NCBI RefSeq assembly: GCF_016862755.1
Contig: NZ_BONO01000005.1
Coordinates: 96,276-160,275 of the forward strand
DNA from: Cellulomonas pakistanensis
GTDB lineage: Bacteria > Actinomycetota > Actinomycetes > Actinomycetales > Cellulomonadaceae
DNA: 64,000 nt
Reading direction: 5' to 3'
The notes under the pieces were generated by a model, which was not told the origin of the DNA, made no database searches, and saw only the letters and a program-made list of their open reading frames with translations. The stretch's first letter is position 1. Each line of letters begins with the position of its first letter. This document shows, in pieces, positions 1-8,776 of the stretch. The translations under genes were made by a program, and so were the position numbers.

Positions 1-405
1 CGCACCGGCGTCGCGGGCGCGCTCGACCAGCTCGGTCTGCGAGAACGCGGTGAGCAGCACGACGGGCGCGAGGTGCGCCTTCGCGATCCGCTCGGCCGCG
101 GAGATGCCGTCGAGCACCGGCATCTTGACGTCCATGACGACGACGTCCGGCTTGAGCTCGGTCGCCAGGGCCACCGCCTGCTCGCCGTCGCCGGCCTCGC
201 CGACCACGTCGAAGCCCGCCTCGCGGAGCGTCTCGACGACGTCCATGCGGATCAGGGCCTCGTCCTCGGCCACCACGGCGCGGCGGGCCGGCTTGGCCGA
301 CGCCTCGGGCGCCTGCTCGGCCGTCCGGGCCTGGGGGATCTCGAGGTCGAGGGTGGGGTCGGCGGCGTTCTCGTCGCCGCTCGGCGTCGCGTCCTGGGTG
401 CTCAC
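1..405 (-). CDS. pdtaR: PdtaR-type response regulator, C-terminus outside window
   Basis: The visible 135 residues are an N-terminal tail of about 40 residues rich in Ala, Glu and Asp, followed by a CheY-like receiver domain. The acidic pocket is AEDEALIRMD (residues 46-55), the phosphoacceptor is Asp92 in VVVMDVKMP, and the switch threonine lies in VLLTAFSQ. The receiver closely resembles mycobacterial PdtaR (Rv1626), which carries a C-terminal ANTAR RNA-binding domain. That domain would lie off the left edge, so it is inferred and not seen. PdtaR proteins are phosphorylated by a partner histidine kinase and act at the RNA level. The GTG at 405 is chosen because a TAGAAT hexamer lies 8 nt upstream and there is no Shine-Dalgarno sequence, which suggests a leaderless mRNA. 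Confidence 0.85.
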   Translation of the reverse strand, partial: MSTQDATPSGDENAADPTLDLEIPQARTAEQAPEASAKPARRAVVAEDEALIRMDVVETLREAGFDVVGEAGDGEQAVALATELKPDVVVMDVKMPVLDGISAAERIAKAHLAPVVLLTAFSQTELVERARDAGA

Positions 406-413
406 GAGGAGAG

Positions 414-419
414 ATTCTA
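414..419 (-). promoter_or_regulatory. -10 box of pdtaR
   Basis: TAGAAT on the minus strand lies 8 nt before the GTG start. This is the leaderless arrangement seen repeatedly in this window. I see no clear -35. Confidence 0.55.
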
Positions 420-506
420 GGACCTCGGGCGCTTCCGGCGCGTCCTCGGACCTGTGAACCTGCGCACGCCGACCACTCGGTAGCGAATGACGCGCGGACC
501 CGGCGC

Positions 507-552
507 GCCCCCGGCTCGCCTCAGGCCGTGCCCCCGGCTCGCCTCAGGCCAC
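507..552. repeat. 23-bp direct duplication across a stop codon
   Basis: Two copies of a 21-bp core (507-527 and 530-550) are spaced 23 bp apart. The second copy contains the TGA stop of the GGDEF-EAL gene (544-546). The duplication therefore repeats the extreme 3' end of that gene and leaves a stop-containing remnant downstream. It looks like a recent tandem duplication. Confidence 0.8.
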
Positions 553-2874
553 GCCCTCCACCGCGAGCGGGGCGTGCGGCCGGCCCGCCGTGGACCGGTC
601 CCGCAGCCAGCGCGCGAACGCCTCCGCCGGCATCGGCCGTGCGTGCAGGTACCCCTGCACCCGGTCGCAGCCGAGCTCGCGGAGCAGCTCCTCGGTCTCC
701 CGGTCCTCGACGCCCTCCGCGACCAGCCGCAGGCCCAGGTGGTGCGCGAGCTCCACCGTCCCCGCCACGATCGCGCGCGTGCGCGGGTCCGCGAGCGCCC
801 GGGCGGTGAACGAGCGGTCGAGCTTGAGCTCCTCGGCGGGCAGGTCGTTGAGGTACGCCAGCGACGAGTACCCGGTGCCGTAGTCGTCGATGCTCAGGCC
901 GATGCCCAGGTTCGCCAGGCGGTGGGTCATCTCGACCGCGCGGTCCGGGTCGTGCATGAGCGACGTCTCGGTGATCTCCAGGACGAGCCGGTCCGCCGGC
1001 AGGCCGGAGCGCGCCAGCGCCCCCTCCACGACGCCCACCAGCCCGGGCTCCTCCAGGCACGAGGTCGAGAGGTTCACCGCGACCCGTACGGGCTGCCCCT
1101 CGGTGTCCCACGCGGCCGCGGCGCGGGCGGCCTGCTCGAGCACCTCGGCGGTCAGCCGGCCCATGAGCCCGTGCTCCTCGGCGAGCCCGAGGAAGACCGC
1201 CGGCGGGAGGACGCCGCGCTCGGGGTGCTCCCAGCGCACCAGCGCCTCCGCCGCCACGACCCGTCCGTCGTCGAGGTCGACCTGCGGCTGCAGGTGCACC
1301 GCGATCCGGCCGTGCCCGGCCCGCCGGTCCCCGCCCGCGGCCCGCCGGTCCCCGCCCGCGGCGTGCCGGTCGGCGCCGGGGGCGCGCCGGTCGTCGCCGA
1401 GGGCGTGCCGCAGCGCGTCGACCAGCCGGCGCTCCTCGTGCGCCCGCGCGTCCGACTCGCGGTCGTAGAGCCGGACGCCCCCGCCGGCCTGCTTGGCGTC
1501 GTACATCGCCGCGTCCGCGCGGCGCAGCAGGCCGGCGGCGTCGCGAGCCCCGACGGCCGTCGTGGCGACGCCGATGCTGGCCTCCAGCCGCACGACGCGG
1601 CCCTCGACCCCGATCGGCCGCGTGAGCTCGCGCAGCAGGTCGCGCGCGATCGCGACCGCCGTCTCGGCGTCCGCGTCGTCCAGCGCCACCGCGAACTCGT
1701 CGCCGCCGAGCCGGGCCACGACGCCGCGCCCGCCCACCGCGCCCTGCAGCCGCGCGGCGGCGGACCGGATCACCCCGTCGCCGACCGCGTGGCCGAACCG
1801 GTCGTTGACCTCCTTGAACCGGTCCAGGTCGACGACGAGGAGCGCGCCACGCGGCCGGGAGGCGAGGGCGCCCGCCTGCTCCACGAGCGCCCGCCGGTTG
1901 GCCACGCCGGTCAGCGGGTCGGTGCGGGCCTCCTGCCGCACGGCCGCGAGCTGGGCGAGGTCGGTGACGAGCCGCAGCACCCGCGCGCCGCCGCCCACCG
2001 CGGCGACCGCCGCGAGCACCGACGACACGGGCTGGTCGCCGGGCACGAGCGCGTCGACGACCAGGATCCCGACCCCGGCGCCCATCACGACGACGGCGCC
2101 CGACGTGGTGTCCTCCGACGCGGCCTCCCGGGGCGGCAGGGCGCGCGCCCGCCCGACCCGGAGCACCGCGAGCAGCAGCACGAGCGCGGCCCAGCCGGCG
2201 ACCACGACCGACCGCGGCGCGGTGGTGGGGCCGACGAGCAGCGCCGCGGCCTCGACCGACGCCACCGCCGCCAGCCCGGCCGCGAACGCCCAGGCACGCA
2301 GGTCGCGCCGCAGCCCGGCGATCGTGACGATCGTGCCCGCGGTGCCGAGCGCGACGAGCAGGGCCGCGAGGCGCACCAGCCCGAGCTGCGCCGCCCACCA
2401 CGCCTCGCTGCCCGGGTCGGCGCGCACCAGCAGGTTGCCGAGCGCCAGCAGGGCCGCCGCGGCGCTCACCCCGTTGAGCCAGTCCCCCGGGTCGGACAGC
2501 TCGGTGCGGATCCGGTTCCAGTGCACCAGGCCGTGGTAGAGCGCGGCGGCCGTGAGCGCGGCGCCCGCGGTGAACGCGACCCCGCGCGGGCCACCCGTGG
2601 CGGCGACGACCGCCTCGCCGCCGAGCCCGGCCGCGAGGCCCCACGCCGCCACGCCGATCCACCGCCAGGTGACGTGGTCGCCGTCGCGGTGCCGCGCGGC
2701 GCCGCCGAGCAGCCCGCCGGCGAGCGCCGCGCCGGCCGAGGCCGCGGCGGTGAGGGTGACCGACGCGGTGCCGCGGAGCACGAGCGCGGCGGCGGCGAGC
2801 GCGGCCGAGACGCCGAGCAGGACCGCGGTGCGCGTCCGCCGGCGGGTCACGCGCGGGGGTGAGGTGGTCGTCAT
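544..2874 (-). CDS. Membrane GGDEF-EAL cyclic-di-GMP enzyme
   Basis: This is a 776-residue protein. Residues 1 to about 310 hold several hydrophobic helices of a membrane sensor region. A GGDEF domain follows (about 316-475, GGDEF intact in RLGGDEFAVAL), then an EAL domain (about 520-765). The EAL catalytic residues look complete: AEALVRW, VNLST, LEITETS, IDDYGTGYSSL, LKLDRSF and VAEGVED. No RxxD inhibitory site precedes GGDEF. Both synthesis and breakdown of c-di-GMP are possible on sequence, and the intact EAL set makes phosphodiesterase activity likely. The two domains are joined by a 7-residue tandem repeat linker. The start is ATG 2874, with GGAAGG about 6 nt upstream. It stands alone, and the signal sensed is unknown. 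Confidence 0.9.
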   Translation of the reverse strand: MTTTSPPRVTRRRTRTAVLLGVSAALAAAALVLRGTASVTLTAAASAGAALAGGLLGGAARHRDGDHVTWRWIGVAAWGLAAGLGGEAVVAATGGPRGVAFTAGAALTAAALYHGLVHWNRIRTELSDPGDWLNGVSAAAALLALGNLLVRADPGSEAWWAAQLGLVRLAALLVALGTAGTIVTIAGLRRDLRAWAFAAGLAAVASVEAAALLVGPTTAPRSVVVAGWAALVLLLAVLRVGRARALPPREAASEDTTSGAVVVMGAGVGILVVDALVPGDQPVSSVLAAVAAVGGGARVLRLVTDLAQLAAVRQEARTDPLTGVANRRALVEQAGALASRPRGALLVVDLDRFKEVNDRFGHAVGDGVIRSAAARLQGAVGGRGVVARLGGDEFAVALDDADAETAVAIARDLLRELTRPIGVEGRVVRLEASIGVATTAVGARDAAGLLRRADAAMYDAKQAGGGVRLYDRESDARAHEERRLVDALRHALGDDRRAPGADRHAAGGDRRAAGGDRRAGHGRIAVHLQPQVDLDDGRVVAAEALVRWEHPERGVLPPAVFLGLAEEHGLMGRLTAEVLEQAARAAAAWDTEGQPVRVAVNLSTSCLEEPGLVGVVEGALARSGLPADRLVLEITETSLMHDPDRAVEMTHRLANLGIGLSIDDYGTGYSSLAYLNDLPAEELKLDRSFTARALADPRTRAIVAGTVELAHHLGLRLVAEGVEDRETEELLRELGCDRVQGYLHARPMPAEAFARWLRDRSTAGRPHAPLAVEGVA
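1321..1404 (-). repeat. 21-bp tandem repeat in the GGDEF-EAL linker
   Basis: There are four in-frame 21-bp units (1321-1341, 1342-1362, 1363-1383, 1384-1404). The first two are identical and the other two diverged. Each encodes seven residues of the pattern AxGxDRR/H. The unit keeps the reading frame, so copy number could change the linker length without breaking the protein. Confidence 0.85.
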
Positions 2875-3062
2875 CGGCCTTCCAGGGCAGGGGGCCGTCG
2901 CGACCACCGCGCTACGCCGGGCCGTGATCTTCGCCGGGGCGCGGTCGTCGGTCGCCCAGGGGGGCACCGTCGTCCGGATGCACCGCTGATCCTGCGCCCG
3001 GTCGGCTCGGGAGCGCTCCTCGGGACCGGGTGAATCGCCTGGTGAGGGTCGTCGCGCGCGCG

Positions 3063-3851
3063 TCAGGACGGGGCGGGCACCCGTTCGGCCCAGTCGGCCA
3101 GCAGCGCCGCGAGCACGTCCGGCCGCTCGTGCGGCAGCGCGTGCCCCGCCCCGTCCACGACCGCGAGCGTCGCCCGGGGGTACCGGTCGAGCAGCCCGAC
3201 CGCCCCGGCGTACCCGACCGTCGAGTCCCGCCGCCCGGCGACGACGAGCACCGGGCCCTCGTACGGCGGCGCATCCCGGTCGTCGAGCCCGGCGATCTCC
3301 CAGCGCTCCCCGATCCGCGCGTTCGCCTCCGCGTCCGCGAGCGCCGCCCCGGGCTCGACGAACCGGCGGTGGCGGTCCAGCATCGCCGGCGTCTGCACGA
3401 CGAAGTAGCCGCGGAACTCGTCGTCGCCGAGGGCATCGTCCCGGACGACCGGCGCGTGCGCGGGCAGGGGGTGGCCGCCGGCGACCAGCGGGCAGACGAG
3501 CGCGAGCCCGGCGACGAGGTCGGGCCGCCGCGCCGCGACCCCCCGCGCGTCGTGCGCGCCCGCCGAGTGGCCGACCAGGAGCACCGGCTCCCCGCCCCCG
3601 ACCGCCTCGACGAATCCGGTCAGCACGGCGACGACGTCGTCCTCGGAGCGGAGCGCGGGCGGCGCCGGGGTGCGCCCGTGGCCGGGCACGTCCGGGTACA
3701 CCCGCCGCAGGCCGCCCACCGCGGCGAGCCCGGCGTCGAGGCAGGCCTCCGGCTCCCGGTGGTCGACGCCCGCGCCGTGCAGGACGACCACCGGCCGGCC
3801 GGTCCCGTGCGCGACGTGGTGGACGGCGACGCCGTCGACGGTGAGCTGCAC
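3063..3851 (-). CDS. Alpha/beta hydrolase
   Basis: This is a 262-residue single-domain alpha/beta hydrolase. It has the oxyanion-hole motif VVLHGAG near residue 25, the nucleophile elbow GHSAG, an acidic residue in GRRDS and a catalytic His in GAGHALPH. No signal peptide is seen, so it is probably cytosolic. The substrate cannot be read from the sequence; esterase, peptidase-like or haloperoxidase-like roles are all open. The GTG start at 3851 has a GGGGGA Shine-Dalgarno sequence and follows the stop of the upstream PQQ-like gene by 9 nt, so the two genes are probably cotranscribed. Confidence 0.85.
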   Translation of the reverse strand: MQLTVDGVAVHHVAHGTGRPVVVLHGAGVDHREPEACLDAGLAAVGGLRRVYPDVPGHGRTPAPPALRSEDDVVAVLTGFVEAVGGGEPVLLVGHSAGAHDARGVAARRPDLVAGLALVCPLVAGGHPLPAHAPVVRDDALGDDEFRGYFVVQTPAMLDRHRRFVEPGAALADAEANARIGERWEIAGLDDRDAPPYEGPVLVVAGRRDSTVGYAGAVGLLDRYPRATLAVVDGAGHALPHERPDVLAALLADWAERVPAPS

Positions 3852-3860
3852 GGGTCCCCC

Positions 3861-5276
3861 TCAGCGGAGCAGGACCACCGCGTCGTCGTCCTGCCCGTAC
3901 AGCGTGCCACTGGAGGTCCAGACCGACTCGACGCCGTCCGGCAGGGGCGTGCGCCAGGCGGGCCGCCCGGAGCCGAGGTCGTACGCCGCCAGCCGCGGGT
4001 CGCCCGAGGCGGGGTCCCGCTCGACCCGCAGCAGCTGCCGCCCGTCGGTCATGAGCCGGAAGCCGTCCAGCGGGTCGCCCTCCGCGGTCCAGAGCTCGTC
4101 GCCCGTGCGCACGTCGACCGCCCACAGCGACGTGCTGCTGCTGCCGTAGAGGACGCCGTCCAGCAGGAGCCGGTTGGTGCGGCTCATCCCGTCCGAGGGG
4201 CGCTCCCAGAGCGGCTCGCCGGAGGTCGCGTCCACGCCCCGGGTCAGGCCGACGAGCGAGCCGTCGGCCACGTCGACCACCAGCACGTCGGGCGCGGAGC
4301 CGTCGTCCGGTCCCGCGAGGGCCGGCTGCCCGTCGGCGACGCCCGACCCGGTCCCGTCCTCGCCCAGCAGCAGGGTCCGGCTCGAGCCCTGGACGTCGAC
4401 CAGCCGGCCCCCGCGGACGACCGCGACGCCCGCGCCCCCGGCGCGCACCTCCCCCGTGCCCGGGTCGACCGCCCACGTCGCGCTCTCCGCGGTGACGAGC
4501 AGGTGCCCGCCCTCGCGGCGGAGCCACCCGGTGCCGTACGCGAGGGCGGCGCGCCCGGGCACCTGGGCCGTCCAGCGCTCCTCCCCGGTGCGCGCGTCCT
4601 GCCCGACGACGCGCACCCCGGCGTCGCCCGACGTGGCGACCGCGAGGACGTCTTCCACCGCCGCGGCGGTCGCGCCGGGGGTCAGCGCGCGCTCGCCCCG
4701 GATCGTGCCGTCGACGACGTCCACCTCGACGAGCCGGGTCGCCGCGGGGGTGCCGTCGAGCGCGCGGCTGTCCGTGACCACGCACCACAGGGTGCGCGCC
4801 GGGCCGTCGACGGCGGTGCCGCACGACCCGTCCCGGGTCGTCAGGCCGCGGGCCTCGGGCGCGACCTCCACGCGCCACTGCTCCACGCCCCGCTGCGGGT
4901 CCACGCCGACGACGCTCGCGGCCGGCCCGGGGCCCTCGAGCAGCAGCCCGGCCACGAACCCGGTCTCCGTGCGGTAGCCGTTCGACAGCACGGCGGACAG
5001 CTCGACCGACTCGACCGGGACGACGTCGAGGTCCGCGTCCACCGTCGACCCGATCACGCCGGGCGTCGCCCGCAGCCGCTCCGCCACGTCCTCGGCCCGG
5101 GCGTCGGCGGCGAGCTGCCACGCGACCACCGCGACGCCCGCCGCGGCGAGCGCGGCCGGGACCGGCCACCACCGCCGGAGCAGCGCCCGGGCCCGCGCAC
5201 GCCGCGCCCGCTCGGGTTCCGCGGCCCGGGCCGGTGCCGCAGGCCCCGCGGCGTCGTCGAGCTGCACCTCGGTCAT
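3861..5276 (-). CDS. Membrane-anchored PQQ-like beta-propeller protein
   Basis: The product is about 471 residues. A basic N-terminal segment is followed by one hydrophobic helix (about 40-60, PVPAALAAAGVAVVAW), then a long extracytoplasmic region with repeated blades of the type VDxxTGxxxW (for example VGQDARTGEERW, AVDVRTGDELW and GLTRGVDATSGEPLW). This is the PQQ-like/WD-like propeller fold seen in BamB and in many uncharacterised actinobacterial proteins. No catalytic residues can be assigned, so a scaffold or binding role is inferred. A GGGGGCGGGA Shine-Dalgarno sequence supports ATG 5276. A second ATG at 5291 in the same frame lies 6 nt after a TAGGCT hexamer and could be a leaderless start five codons earlier. 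Confidence 0.75.
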   Translation of the reverse strand: MTEVQLDDAAGPAAPARAAEPERARRARARALLRRWWPVPAALAAAGVAVVAWQLAADARAEDVAERLRATPGVIGSTVDADLDVVPVESVELSAVLSNGYRTETGFVAGLLLEGPGPAASVVGVDPQRGVEQWRVEVAPEARGLTTRDGSCGTAVDGPARTLWCVVTDSRALDGTPAATRLVEVDVVDGTIRGERALTPGATAAAVEDVLAVATSGDAGVRVVGQDARTGEERWTAQVPGRAALAYGTGWLRREGGHLLVTAESATWAVDPGTGEVRAGGAGVAVVRGGRLVDVQGSSRTLLLGEDGTGSGVADGQPALAGPDDGSAPDVLVVDVADGSLVGLTRGVDATSGEPLWERPSDGMSRTNRLLLDGVLYGSSSTSLWAVDVRTGDELWTAEGDPLDGFRLMTDGRQLLRVERDPASGDPRLAAYDLGSGRPAWRTPLPDGVESVWTSSGTLYGQDDDAVVLLR

Positions 5277-5297
5277 GCGTCCCGCCCCCATGCGCGC

Positions 5298-5303
5298 AGC
5301 CTA
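5298..5303 (-). promoter_or_regulatory. -10 box of the PQQ-like gene
   Basis: TAGGCT on the minus strand lies 6 nt upstream of the ATG at 5291. It probably drives the two-gene unit running down to the hydrolase. Confidence 0.45.
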
Positions 5304-5385
5304 GGGTCCGGGCCGCCGGCCCCGGGGCGGTTCCGCGGCGCGCGGGCCGGGGCGCCCGCGGGGAGCGGCCGGGCCGGCGGGCCGG

Positions 5386-5976
5386 TCAGCCGCCCCGGCC
5401 GGCCACCACGTCGACGTTGAAGGCGCGCAACCGCACCCCGCCCGGCTCGACCTCGAGGACGGTGAGGCTCGGGGCCGCGGCGGGCACGAGCATGCTGCTC
5501 GGCAGCCCGAGGCCGGTGCCGAGGACGGCGCGGATGACGCCGCCGTGCGTGACCACCAGCACCGGACCGGAGCACGCCGCGGCGTCCGCCACCGCCGCCC
5601 GGACCCGGGTGCGCGTCTCCGCCGCCGGCTCCCCGCCCGGCGGCGTCAGCTCGCCGGCGCGCCAGCGGGCGTAGTCCGGGCCGAGCTGGTCGGCGGTGCG
5701 GCCCTCCCACTCCCCCAGCGAGTGCTCCGTCCACCGCTCGTCGACGCGCGTCTCCGGGGCGTCGGGCAGCGCCGCGGCCAGCAGGCGGGCGGTGGACCGG
5801 GCGCGCAGCAGCGGGGAGGCGATCACGGTGCGCGGGGCCCAGTCGGCGACGACCGGCGCGAGCGCCGCCACGTCGGCGCGGCCCGCCTGCGACAGGTCGA
5901 TGTCGGTGCGCCCCTGCAGCCGGCGCTCGTGCGTCCACGCGGTGGCCCCGTGCCGCACCAGGAGCAGCGTCGTCAC
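5386..5976 (-). CDS. Histidine phosphatase superfamily protein
   Basis: This 196-residue protein has the RHG signature near the N-terminus (LLLVRHGATAW), a conserved Arg in ASPLLRARSTA, an acidic residue in DERWTEHSLGEWEG and the second catalytic His in VVTHGGVI. It belongs to the phosphoglycerate-mutase-like/CobC phosphatase group, which acts through a phosphohistidine intermediate. The GTG start overlaps the stop of the ABC ATPase gene by 4 nt (GTGA), so it is translated as the last gene of the RpiR-importer operon. That position suggests it dephosphorylates the imported compound or a product of it. The substrate is inference only. Confidence 0.85.
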   Translation of the reverse strand: MTTLLLVRHGATAWTHERRLQGRTDIDLSQAGRADVAALAPVVADWAPRTVIASPLLRARSTARLLAAALPDAPETRVDERWTEHSLGEWEGRTADQLGPDYARWRAGELTPPGGEPAAETRTRVRAAVADAAACSGPVLVVTHGGVIRAVLGTGLGLPSSMLVPAAAPSLTVLEVEPGGVRLRAFNVDVVAGRGG

Positions 5977-7043
5977 AGCAGCGCCCCGTCCGTGCCGTAC
6001 AGCGCCGCCGGCGCGGCGGGGACGCGCAGCCGCGTCGTGCGGCCGGGCGCCTCCCGCCGGTCCGCGATCACCGTCACGCGGTCCCCGCCGCGCGCGTCGT
6101 CGGCGCCGCCGAGCAGCCCGGTGACGAGGTGCGCGCCGCCGGCCGGGGTGCTCTCGAGCACCTCGAACGCGAGCTGCCCCCCGGGGTCGATCACCAGGTC
6201 CTGGGGCCGGTACATCGCGTGCGCCGCGTCCGCGCCGCTCGGCACCGGGGCGAGGTCGACGGCGTCCCGCACGAGCCGGCCGCCGACCGTCCGGCCGCCG
6301 ACGAGCACGGCGGGCGGGCTGCCGAGGAACCCCGCGACGAACGCGGTCGCCGGGCGCTCCAGCAGCTCTTCCGGCGGGCCGAGCTGCTCCAGCCGGCCGT
6401 CGCGCAGCACCGCGATGTGGGTCGCGAGCGCCAGCGCCTCCACCTGGTCGTGCGTGACGTACACGGTCGTCGCGCCCGTCTCCCGGTGCACCCGGCCGAG
6501 CAGCGCGCGCGTCTCGGTGCGCAGCCGCGCGTCCAGGTTCGACAGCGGCTCGTCGAACAGCACGACGTCCGGCCGGGGCGCGATGGTCCGGGCGATCGCC
6601 ACCCGCTGCTGCTGCCCGCCGGACAGCTGCGCGGGGCTGCGGTCCGCGAGCGCCGCGATCTCCAGGTCGGCCAGCACCTCCGCGACCCGGTCCCGGCGCG
6701 CGTCGCGGGACCAGCCGGCGACGGCGAGCGGCCACCCGACGTTCTGCCGGACCGTCATGTGCGGCCACAGCGCGTAGCTCTGGAACACCATGCCGAGGCC
6801 CCGGCGCTCGGCGGGCACGTCGACGCCGACCGCCGGGTCGACGACGACGCGGTCGCCGACCCGGATCCGCCCGGCGGTCACGTCCTCGAGCCCGGCGAGC
6901 ATGCGGAGCGTGGTGCTCTTGCCGCACCCGGACGGCCCGAGCAGGACGAGGAACGAGCCGGCCGGCACCGCCAGCGAGAGGTCGTCCACGACGGTCGTCG
7001 CGCCGAATCGCTTGGTGAGCCGGTCGAGCGTGAGCGCGGTCAT
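5973..7043 (-). CDS. ABC importer ATP-binding protein (FbpC/PotA-like)
   Basis: This 356-residue ATPase has Walker A GPSGCGKST (about 35-43), the Q-loop in VFQSYALW, the signature LSGGQQQRV, Walker B VVLFDEP, and the H-loop in VYVTHDQ. A C-terminal TOBE-like region of about 120 residues follows. This is the layout of energising subunits for iron(III), polyamine, thiamine and phosphonate importers. It overlaps the permease gene upstream (ATGA) and the phosphatase gene downstream (GTGA), so the four proteins are translationally coupled. The substrate cannot be decided from this subunit. Confidence 0.9.
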   Translation of the reverse strand: MTALTLDRLTKRFGATTVVDDLSLAVPAGSFLVLLGPSGCGKSTTLRMLAGLEDVTAGRIRVGDRVVVDPAVGVDVPAERRGLGMVFQSYALWPHMTVRQNVGWPLAVAGWSRDARRDRVAEVLADLEIAALADRSPAQLSGGQQQRVAIARTIAPRPDVVLFDEPLSNLDARLRTETRALLGRVHRETGATTVYVTHDQVEALALATHIAVLRDGRLEQLGPPEELLERPATAFVAGFLGSPPAVLVGGRTVGGRLVRDAVDLAPVPSGADAAHAMYRPQDLVIDPGGQLAFEVLESTPAGGAHLVTGLLGGADDARGGDRVTVIADRREAPGRTTRLRVPAAPAALYGTDGALL

Positions 7044-8776
7044 CGGGTGGTCTCCAGGTCAGGGCGCCGCTCGAGGCGGCGGGCGAGCAGGGTCGCCACG
7101 ACCGCGACCGCGGCGATGACGAGCGTGATGGCGTTGGCGTGCTGGGTGAAGCCCTCGGAGGCGTACCGGAACGTCAGCATCGACAGCAGCGGGGTGGCCG
7201 GGGTGACGAGCAGGACCACGACGGACAGGTCGCGCACCATCGTCACGAACACGAGGACGCCGCCGTTCGCCAGCCCCCGGGACACCAGCGGCAGCGTGAT
7301 CCGGCCGAACCGCCGCGCGCCGCCCGCCCCGGTCAGGACGGCGGCCTCGTCCAGCTCGGTCGACACCTGCCCGAACGCGGCGCGCGCGGTCTGCAGGGCG
7401 AACGGCAGGCTGGCCGCGATCCCGGCGAGCACCAGGATGGCGAACGTCCCGTAGAGCGACGGCAGCGGGCCCGACCCGGTGCCGAACTGGGCGATGAACG
7501 CGGCGCCGAGCGCGACGCCGGGGACGAGGAACGGGACGTACCCGAGGGTCGAGACGGTCGCGTGCAGCGCCCGGGCCCGCGGCAGCGCCCGCAGCGCGAG
7601 GCTCGCCAGCGTGGCCAGGACGACGGCGCCGACCGCCACGGCGAGGCCGAGCGCGATCGTGCCGCCCAGCGCGTCGAGGACGACGGGGTCGCGCAGCACC
7701 CCGCGGGTGCCCTGGGCGACCGAGGGGTCGGACGCGCCGACCCAGTAGTGCCAGGTCAGGCCGCCGTCCAGGCTGCCGGTCCGGCGCAGCACGGTGCTGA
7801 CCGCGAGGACGACCCCCGGGACCACGGCCGTGGCGACGACGATCCCCCACGCCAGCGCCGCGAGCGGCCAGCGCGCGGGCCCGAGCCGCAGCCGCTGCGC
7901 GCGCGTCGCCTTGCCCGTGATCGTCGAGTAGGAGCGGCCGCGCGTCATCCGCTGGCCGGCCAGCAGCACCAGGCCGGCGACGGCGACGAGCACCAGGGAC
8001 AGCACGTACCCCCGCGCGGCGTCGCCGGTGGAGATGGCCCCGTAGAGGCGGGTGCTCAGGGTCTGGAACCGCACGGGCAGCCCGAGCAGCGCCGGCACCG
8101 CGAAGTTCGACACCCCTTCGGCGAACGCGAGCAGGAAGCCGGACAGCAGCGCCGGGCCGACCGACGGCAGCACCACGCGGGTCGCCACCTGCCAGCGCGA
8201 CGCCCCGGTCAGCCGGGCCGCCGCCACGACGTCGCCGCCGACGTTGGTCAGCGCGGCGGCGACCACGACGAAGCTCAGCGAGTAGTAGTGCGCGACCAGC
8301 GTCAGCACCACGGAGACCGGTCCCCAGGCCAGCCAGTCCGGCACCGCGACGCCCAGGGCCGCGAGCAGCCCGGGCTCGCCGCCGATCCGGTCGTTCCGGA
8401 ACACCGTCTCCCACGCGAGCGCGATCGCGAAGCTCGGCAGGGCGAACGGGATCGCCGCGAGCGCACCGACCGCCCGGCGCCCCGGCGCGTCCGTCATCAC
8501 GACGACCCACGCCAGGTACGCGCCGACGAGCGTCGCGAGCAGCCCCGTGCCGAGCCCGACCAGCAGCGACCCGCCGAGCGGCTGCCAGAGCAGCGCGCCC
8601 GACAGCGGGCTGGCCACCACGTCGGCCCAGGCGCCGTCCGCGTCCGGCCCGACGGTCGCGCCGGCCAGGCCCGCGAGCGGGAGCAGGACGAGCACGACGA
8701 GGACCGCGACAACGGCGGCGGCCAGCCACGAGACGGGCCGGCGCGCCACCGCGGTCGCTCGCTGCGGAAGGGTCAC
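7040..8776 (-). CDS. ABC importer permease, fused double-domain type
   Basis: This is a 578-residue integral membrane protein with about 12 predicted helices and two copies of the binding-protein-dependent permease fold, as in FbpB/AfuB-type iron(III) permeases and some phosphonate permeases. EAA-type cytoplasmic loops can be seen near AARLTGASRWQVATRVVLP and in the second half near AVLTGAGGARRFGRITLP. One fused polypeptide replaces the usual permease pair. The GTG start at 8776 overlaps the stop of the binding-protein gene by 4 nt, and the 3' end overlaps the ATPase start. Confidence 0.9.
   Translation of the reverse strand: MTLPQRATAVARRPVSWLAAAVVAVLVVLVLLPLAGLAGATVGPDADGAWADVVASPLSGALLWQPLGGSLLVGLGTGLLATLVGAYLAWVVVMTDAPGRRAVGALAAIPFALPSFAIALAWETVFRNDRIGGEPGLLAALGVAVPDWLAWGPVSVVLTLVAHYYSLSFVVVAAALTNVGGDVVAAARLTGASRWQVATRVVLPSVGPALLSGFLLAFAEGVSNFAVPALLGLPVRFQTLSTRLYGAISTGDAARGYVLSLVLVAVAGLVLLAGQRMTRGRSYSTITGKATRAQRLRLGPARWPLAALAWGIVVATAVVPGVVLAVSTVLRRTGSLDGGLTWHYWVGASDPSVAQGTRGVLRDPVVLDALGGTIALGLAVAVGAVVLATLASLALRALPRARALHATVSTLGYVPFLVPGVALGAAFIAQFGTGSGPLPSLYGTFAILVLAGIAASLPFALQTARAAFGQVSTELDEAAVLTGAGGARRFGRITLPLVSRGLANGGVLVFVTMVRDLSVVVLLVTPATPLLSMLTFRYASEGFTQHANAITLVIAAVAVVATLLARRLERRPDLETTR

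Noticed and set aside
544..5172. One open frame of 1542 codons on the minus strand
   Set aside because: It joins the true GGDEF-EAL gene to out-of-frame readings of the hydrolase and propeller genes. The upstream part is Arg/Gly/Ala-rich with no domain, and the real start at 2874 has a Shine-Dalgarno sequence.
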